From positions 1 to 9,700 of the forward strand of contig JBILUL010000180.1 of NCBI GenBank assembly GCA_044371005.1: a stretch of DNA of 9,700 bases, read 5' to 3'. This document shows positions 6,302-9,700 of this stretch, one piece after another. The notes under the pieces were generated by a model. It had not been told where the DNA came from, made no database searches, and saw only the letters and a program-made list of their open reading frames with translations. Origin of the DNA: UBA2402 sp044371005 (lineage in GTDB: Bacteria; Planctomycetota; Phycisphaerae; Phycisphaerales; UBA1924). Position numbers and translations under genes: made by a program. Each line of letters opens with the position of its first letter. Position 1 is the stretch's first letter.

Positions 6302-6330
6302 TTTTTACCGCACCTGGCGCGCATTCGCAA
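6302..6330 (-). promoter_or_regulatory. Possible sigma-70-like promoter of the HU gene
   Basis: On the minus strand TTGCGA (6330-6325) and TAAAAA (6307-6302) are separated by 17 bases, the ideal spacing. Each box matches the E. coli consensus at 4 of 6 positions, so the match is modest. The position upstream of the palindrome and the HU Shine-Dalgarno sequence is sensible. Confidence 0.35.
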
Positions 6331-6408
6331 GTGCGGAAGCCAAAATCCAAGTGAAATTCTGCTCTTTTTTCACATCATGAGCAAAAACCCCCTAGGAATC
6401 GATCGGTT

Positions 6409-6417
6409 TTATCCACA
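6409..6417 (+). promoter_or_regulatory. Consensus DnaA box
   Basis: TTATCCACA is an exact match to the strong E. coli DnaA box. It is alone: I found no second box nearby, so this is not an obvious replication origin. It lies in an AT-richer stretch between the EEP-fold gene and the HU promoter. Chance occurrence of one 9-mer over both strands of this window is roughly 7%. Confidence 0.4.
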
Positions 6418-6434
6418 ACGGCCTCCCTCGCCCA

Positions 6435-7127
6435 TCACACCTCGATCACCACCGGCGCATGATCCGAATGCCCATCTTCCCGCGCCGCATCGACATGCCG
6501 GGCCTCAATCAGCCCCGAAACCAGGGCCTCACTCACATACGCGGCATCAATCCGCCGCCCCTCCCCCCACGGCGACACCCACGTCGGCCCCGCCTCCATG
6601 CCATGCTGCACCCGCCACGCATCCGCATACCCCAGCGTCGCCAGCAGTCCAAGCCGCTGCCCGCACAGCAGCACATCACCCGTATCACTCCCCCGCGCCG
6701 TGTTCAGGTCGCCGATGATCACATGCCGCTGCGCACGCCTGGCCCGAGCCAGCTCAATCACCCGATTCCAGTGCGAAGTCTTGAGCGTCGGCAAGGCATC
6801 GTCGGCGATGTGCACGCCCGTCACCCAGATCTGCGACTCGGGTATCCACAGGTCCACCTCCCGCCCCGCAAAGGCCACAGGCGTCGATTCCACCTGAATC
6901 CCAGGCCTCGACGCCACCAACATGCCATTGGCTCGCCCCGGACGGTGCGAAGCCACCTGCTCCACCAGGCCATGATCGGCAAGCACCGCACGCAGCTGGC
7001 CACCCCGGGTCGCCCGGAACTCGCTGAGAACCACGACATCCGCACGCTCCTCCACCAGCGTCAGCAGGATCTCGGGAATTCGTCTGGGGCCGCCCCCGTG
7101 CAGGATGTTCCAGAACAACAGACGCAT
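6435..7127 (-). CDS. Endonuclease/exonuclease/phosphatase (EEP) family hydrolase
   Basis: 230 residues, short but complete for the EEP fold shared by DNase I, exonuclease III and inositol phosphatases. The expected motifs appear in order: LLFWNI with Asn7, LSEF with Glu36 (metal-binding acid), VTGVHI with His106, IGDLNTAR with Asp140 and Asn142, RIDAAYVS near residue 190, and the C-terminal SDHAPVV with Asp222 and His223. These are the metal and catalytic residues for hydrolysis of a phosphodiester or phosphomonoester. The ATG at 7127 is fixed by the family, since the WN motif always lies within the first ten residues. There is no signal peptide, so it is probably cytoplasmic. The substrate (DNA, RNA or a small phosphate ester) cannot be told from the sequence. 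It is divergent from the SpoU gene, 27 bases away. Confidence 0.87.
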   Translation of the reverse strand: MRLLFWNILHGGGPRRIPEILLTLVEERADVVVLSEFRATRGGQLRAVLADHGLVEQVASHRPGRANGMLVASRPGIQVESTPVAFAGREVDLWIPESQIWVTGVHIADDALPTLKTSHWNRVIELARARRAQRHVIIGDLNTARGSDTGDVLLCGQRLGLLATLGYADAWRVQHGMEAGPTWVSPWGEGRRIDAAYVSEALVSGLIEARHVDAAREDGHSDHAPVVIEV

Positions 7128-7154
7128 GCAGTGCCGCTACGGTACGGTTCACCC

Positions 7155-7988
7155 GTGCCCCCCGTACCCCCCCTCATCCGCCCACTCGTCCCCATCGACA
7201 GCCCCGACGACCCGCGGCTTGCCGCCTACCGGCATCTGACCGACGCCGACCTGCGCGCCGCCCAACTCAACGGCCAGGCCCCCTTCTTCATCGCCGAGAG
7301 CGAAGGCGTCGTCCGACACCTCCTGGCCTCCCCCTTCCCCATCCGCTCCATCCTCGCCACCCATCACCACGCCACCGTCAAGATGGCCGATGTCCTCGGC
7401 GGACTGGATCCGGCAGTGCCCATTTACACCGCTCCGGACGCCATCATCGAATCCATCACCGGGTTCACATTCCATCGCGGCGTCATCGCCTGCGCCAGCC
7501 GGTGCCCCGAACCACCGCTGGCTTCGATCCTCGCTCAGGCCCGCACCCTGGTCATCTGCGAAGACCTTTCCAACATCGAGAACCTCGGGGCCGTCTTCCG
7601 CAACCTGGCCTGCATGATCGCCTCACCCGCCGCGGTTCTCCTCGCCGGTTCCTGCTGCAACCCACTCAACCGACGCAGCCTGCGCGTCTCCATGGGCCAC
7701 GCCCTGCGCATCCCATTCGCCACCGTCGAGCAGTGGCCCGCAGCGATCGATGTGGTGCATCAGGCCGGATTCGCGACGTACGCCATGACGCCTCGGGCAC
7801 AGGCAACGGATCTGCGAGAAGTCCGCCGCGGCGAGAAGGTGGCTCTCATTCTGGGTGCTGAGGGGCCGGGCCTGAAGGATCAGACGATTGACGCCGCGAC
7901 GCATCGGATCAGGATTCCCATGTCGCCAGGCTCGGACTCGCTCAACGTGGCCACCGCGCTGGCCGTGGCACTCTGGCAGCTTGCGTGA
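7155..7988 (+). CDS. SpoU (TrmH) family RNA 2'-O-ribose methyltransferase
   Basis: 277 residues from GTG 7155. The frame is open far to the left, but that part overlaps the EEP gene antisense and has no domain content, so it is rejected. Residues about 35-110 fit the SpoU substrate-binding domain (PFFIAESEGVVRHLL...GVIACASR), which grips the target RNA. The SPOUT catalytic domain shows all three motifs: motif 1 NIENLGAVFRN (140-150, with Arg149), motif 2 LGAEGPGL (233-240) and motif 3 IPMSPGSDSLNVATA (254-268). Motifs 2 and 3 form the knot that binds S-adenosylmethionine. Members methylate ribose 2'-OH in tRNA or rRNA; the target is not evident here. No Shine-Dalgarno sequence precedes the GTG, so the start is provisional. 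An unusual feature is the Pro-rich N-terminus (PPVPPLIRPLVP). The nnrD gene ends 13 bases past its stop on the opposite strand. Confidence 0.9.
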   Translation: MPPVPPLIRPLVPIDSPDDPRLAAYRHLTDADLRAAQLNGQAPFFIAESEGVVRHLLASPFPIRSILATHHHATVKMADVLGGLDPAVPIYTAPDAIIESITGFTFHRGVIACASRCPEPPLASILAQARTLVICEDLSNIENLGAVFRNLACMIASPAAVLLAGSCCNPLNRRSLRVSMGHALRIPFATVEQWPAAIDVVHQAGFATYAMTPRAQATDLREVRRGEKVALILGAEGPGLKDQTIDAATHRIRIPMSPGSDSLNVATALAVALWQLA

Positions 7989-8001
7989 AAGTCGCTGACG
8001 T

Positions 8002-8973
8002 TCAGCCGCGGCAGGCTTCGATGCGAGCCGGGAGCAACTCGGCCAGTTCCATGGCAAGCATGCCGCCGCTCGCGCCCTTGAGGCGAGCCCACTCTTCGCC
8101 CGCCGCGGCGTGAGCCAGGACGGAAATGCAGGCCAGATCAAGGAGCGATGGCCCCGCTGGTTTGGCGGGCGCACCAGACCTCGCCCGGGCCATGTCGAGC
8201 AGCGGATTGATCGGTTCGGGGCCGTGCTGGGCGATCAGTCCGGCGATGATGCCCGCGAGCACATCACCCGTGCCCGCCGTGGCCATGCAGGGGTGGCCTC
8301 GGTCACAGACCCAGGTTTCAAGGCCATTGCTGACGACGGTGCCGGCACCCTTGAGGATGACGATGCAGCCGAGTCGCTGGGCGAGTTGTTCCGCGGCTTG
8401 CCTGCGTGTGGCCGGGTTGACCGGGTCCGCGGCGATTCGCAGCGGTTCGGCGAGTCGGCGAAACTCGCCAGGGTGAGGGGTGAGAATGGCGCGAGCGCGA
8501 AAGTCCTTGAGCAGCGCCGGAACGCGGGCGAGCGCGGAGAGGGCACCGGCATCGACGATGACGGGGGCCTGCTCCTGCTGAACTGCGCGGAGTGCGAGGG
8601 CCTGGGTGGAGGCATCGTCGCTCATGCCTGGGCCGATGACCAGGGAAGAGGCGGAGATGAGGAGTTGATCAAGGACTTCCGCCGCGGCGCTGGGGCGGAT
8701 GGCCCCGACCTCATCGACTTCGAGCGTGGTGGCGGTGGCGCTGGGCGTGAGGGTGAGGACGGTGTCGGCGATGGGGCGCGGGACCATGACGCGGACGAGT
8801 CCGCAGCCCGAGCGCAGAGCACCGTGCGCGGAGAGCGCAGGAGCGCCGATCATTCGGACATCACCGGAGGCAGAGCCGCCGAGGATGAGGACGGTGCCAG
8901 CGGTGCCCTTGTGCAGGTGAGTGGGGCGGAGTGGAAGCCGCGGGGGTGAGTATGGAACGATCGCCTCACTCAT
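8002..8973 (-). CDS. nnrD: ADP/ATP-dependent NAD(P)H-hydrate dehydratase
   Basis: 323 residues from ATG 8973; a TTG at 9003 would add ten and overlap the stop codon of the upstream gene by two bases. The enzyme dehydrates the damaged S-form of NADHX/NADPHX, using ATP or ADP, to restore NAD(P)H. Ribokinase-like motifs appear in order: HKGTAGTVLILGGS (from residue 21), LVIGPGMS, VIVDAGALSAL, AILTPHPGEF, IVILKGAGTVV, and TAGTGDVLAGIIAGL with catalytic-type Asp237. Many bacteria fuse this domain to the epimerase NnrE; here it is single, so the epimerase should be elsewhere in the genome. Between AGLIAQHG and the final helical part there are about 25 extra residues (MARARSGAPAKPAGPS) not expected in compact family members. 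The gene lies 27 bases downstream of the transglutaminase-like gene and is probably co-transcribed with it. Confidence 0.9.
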   Translation of the reverse strand: MSEAIVPYSPPRLPLRPTHLHKGTAGTVLILGGSASGDVRMIGAPALSAHGALRSGCGLVRVMVPRPIADTVLTLTPSATATTLEVDEVGAIRPSAAAEVLDQLLISASSLVIGPGMSDDASTQALALRAVQQEQAPVIVDAGALSALARVPALLKDFRARAILTPHPGEFRRLAEPLRIAADPVNPATRRQAAEQLAQRLGCIVILKGAGTVVSNGLETWVCDRGHPCMATAGTGDVLAGIIAGLIAQHGPEPINPLLDMARARSGAPAKPAGPSLLDLACISVLAHAAAGEEWARLKGASGGMLAMELAELLPARIEACRG

Positions 8974-8999
8974 GGGTGTCTCATCGGGCGGCGCGGGGG

Positions 9000-9700
9000 T
9001 CAAGGAGCGGGCTTGGAAGCGGGCGTGGTTTCGATGACCTTGATCTTGAGGCGGCCCATGTTGGAGGCGACGGAGGACATGGAGCTGGCCATTTCACCTT
9101 CGGCCAGTTCCGAGACGCCCAGGCAGAGGTGGGTGGCGTCGTAGGTGACGCTGGGAAGGGTGGCATCCAGATCGACCCAGCGGTGCTGACCGTCGATTTC
9201 GATGAGTGCCTGAGCCCACATGTGGTAGCCGAAGATCTTCTGCGCCCCCGCGAAGGAGTCGGCGTAGATGAGGCCGCTGGCAACGCGTGCGGGGATGCCG
9301 TGAGCACGCAGGAGCGTGCAGAGCAGCACGCCGTGTTCGGAGCAGTCGCCTTCCTTGGTGCGGCAGATCTCGGTGGCGGTGGCGAATCCGACTCCGAGCG
9401 ACTTCTTGCGGATGAAGGTGTAGACGAAGGAGCGGCAGGCCTGGGCCTTTTCGAGGATGGAGGCGTTCTCGGGAAGGTCCTTTGTGGCACGCTTGGCGGC
9501 CTTCTTCACTGCGTCGTCCTCGAGATTGCACATCGAGGTGCTGGCGAGGAAGGCGGGGTTCGTGGCGTCTTCCTTGGGTGCCGCTGCAAAGGGACCGGTG
9601 GTGACAGAGAGGAGTGCTTCACGGGGCGAGGTGCGCGAGAACTTCTGGGTGCCGGTATCGGGAAGCGTGGCGAGTTCGCCGTCATCGACGCTCAGCCGAT
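9000..9700 (-). CDS. Transglutaminase-like (cysteine protease fold) protein, 5' truncated at the window edge
   Basis: The frame stays open to the right edge, so the ATG at 9533 is likely internal and the gene begins outside the window; about 233 residues are seen. The transglutaminase-like core shows the catalytic triad in order: Cys in KEGDCSEHGVLLCTLLRA (codon 9344-9342) followed by the typical HGIPAR-VASGL segment, His in GYHMWAQALI, and Asp in HRWVDLDATLP. This fold hydrolyses or transfers amide bonds, and such bacterial domains are usually peptidases or peptide-modifying enzymes acting outside the cytoplasm; the N-terminal part that would show a signal peptide is missing. Segment 9534-9698 is Thr/Ala/Pro-rich with no motif. 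The C-terminus is a short Pro/Ala/Lys tail. Its stop lies 27 bases before the nnrD ATG. The substrate is unknown. Confidence 0.87.
   Translation of the reverse strand, partial: RLSVDDGELATLPDTGTQKFSRTSPREALLSVTTGPFAAAPKEDATNPAFLASTSMCNLEDDAVKKAAKRATKDLPENASILEKAQACRSFVYTFIRKKSLGVGFATATEICRTKEGDCSEHGVLLCTLLRAHGIPARVASGLIYADSFAGAQKIFGYHMWAQALIEIDGQHRWVDLDATLPSVTYDATHLCLGVSELAEGEMASSMSSVASNMGRLKIKVIETTPASKPAP

Noticed and set aside
6459..7154. N-terminal extension of the SpoU frame to 6459
   Set aside because: It is antisense to the EEP gene and His/Arg/Pro-rich, unlike any SpoU N-terminus.
8110..8949. A 279-residue plus-strand frame antisense to nnrD
   Set aside because: Gly/Asp/Arg-rich with no domain; nnrD on the other strand has all family motifs.

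Overview
The window (GC-rich, roughly 60-65% by eye) looks like a chromosomal piece of a Planctomycetota bacterium, probably of the Phycisphaerae type. This rests on gene style rather than a marker gene: a large TPR protein whose first residues resemble the junction of planctomycete Ser/Thr-kinase/TPR fusions, a short planctomycete-style ECF sigma factor, an HU protein with a Lys/Ala-rich tail, and a secreted protein with long Pro/Gly repeats. No rRNA, tRNA, transposase, phage gene or CRISPR array was seen.

Layout, left to right. (1) 1-1712, + strand: C-terminal part of a TPR protein that enters from outside the window. (2) 1744-3005, - strand: an ECF sigma factor, convergent with the TPR gene, preceded on its own strand by a small lipoprotein gene. 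(3) 3006-3544: about 540 bases with no convincing gene, probably promoter and leader DNA. (4) 3545-5653, + strand: the most striking gene, a secreted protein that reads as a full-length GH56 (animal/venom-type hyaluronidase) catalytic domain followed by 20 copies of an 8-residue Glu-Thr-Pro-Pro-Ala-Gly-Gly-Gly repeat and a very basic C-terminal tail, then an intrinsic terminator. (5) 5837-6229, - strand: HU-family DNA-binding protein with a histone-H1-like N-terminal tail; a perfect 20-bp palindrome and a consensus DnaA box lie upstream. (6) 6435-7127 (-) and 7155-7988 (+): an EEP-fold phosphohydrolase/nuclease and a SpoU RNA 2'-O-methyltransferase, divergent with only 27 bases between them. 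(7) 8002-9700, - strand: NAD(P)H-hydrate dehydratase (NnrD) downstream of, and nearly overlapping, a transglutaminase-like protein that runs off the right edge.

Most genes appear to be independent transcription units. Plausible functional links are the sigma factor with the neighbouring TPR/kinase-type protein (signal transduction), and possible co-transcription of the transglutaminase-like gene with nnrD. HU, SpoU methyltransferase and NnrD are housekeeping functions (nucleoid, RNA modification, repair of damaged NAD(P)H). The GH56-like protein stands alone between its own leader and terminator and is the best candidate for new biology: a bacterial glycosaminoglycan- or glycan-active enzyme on a repeat stalk.
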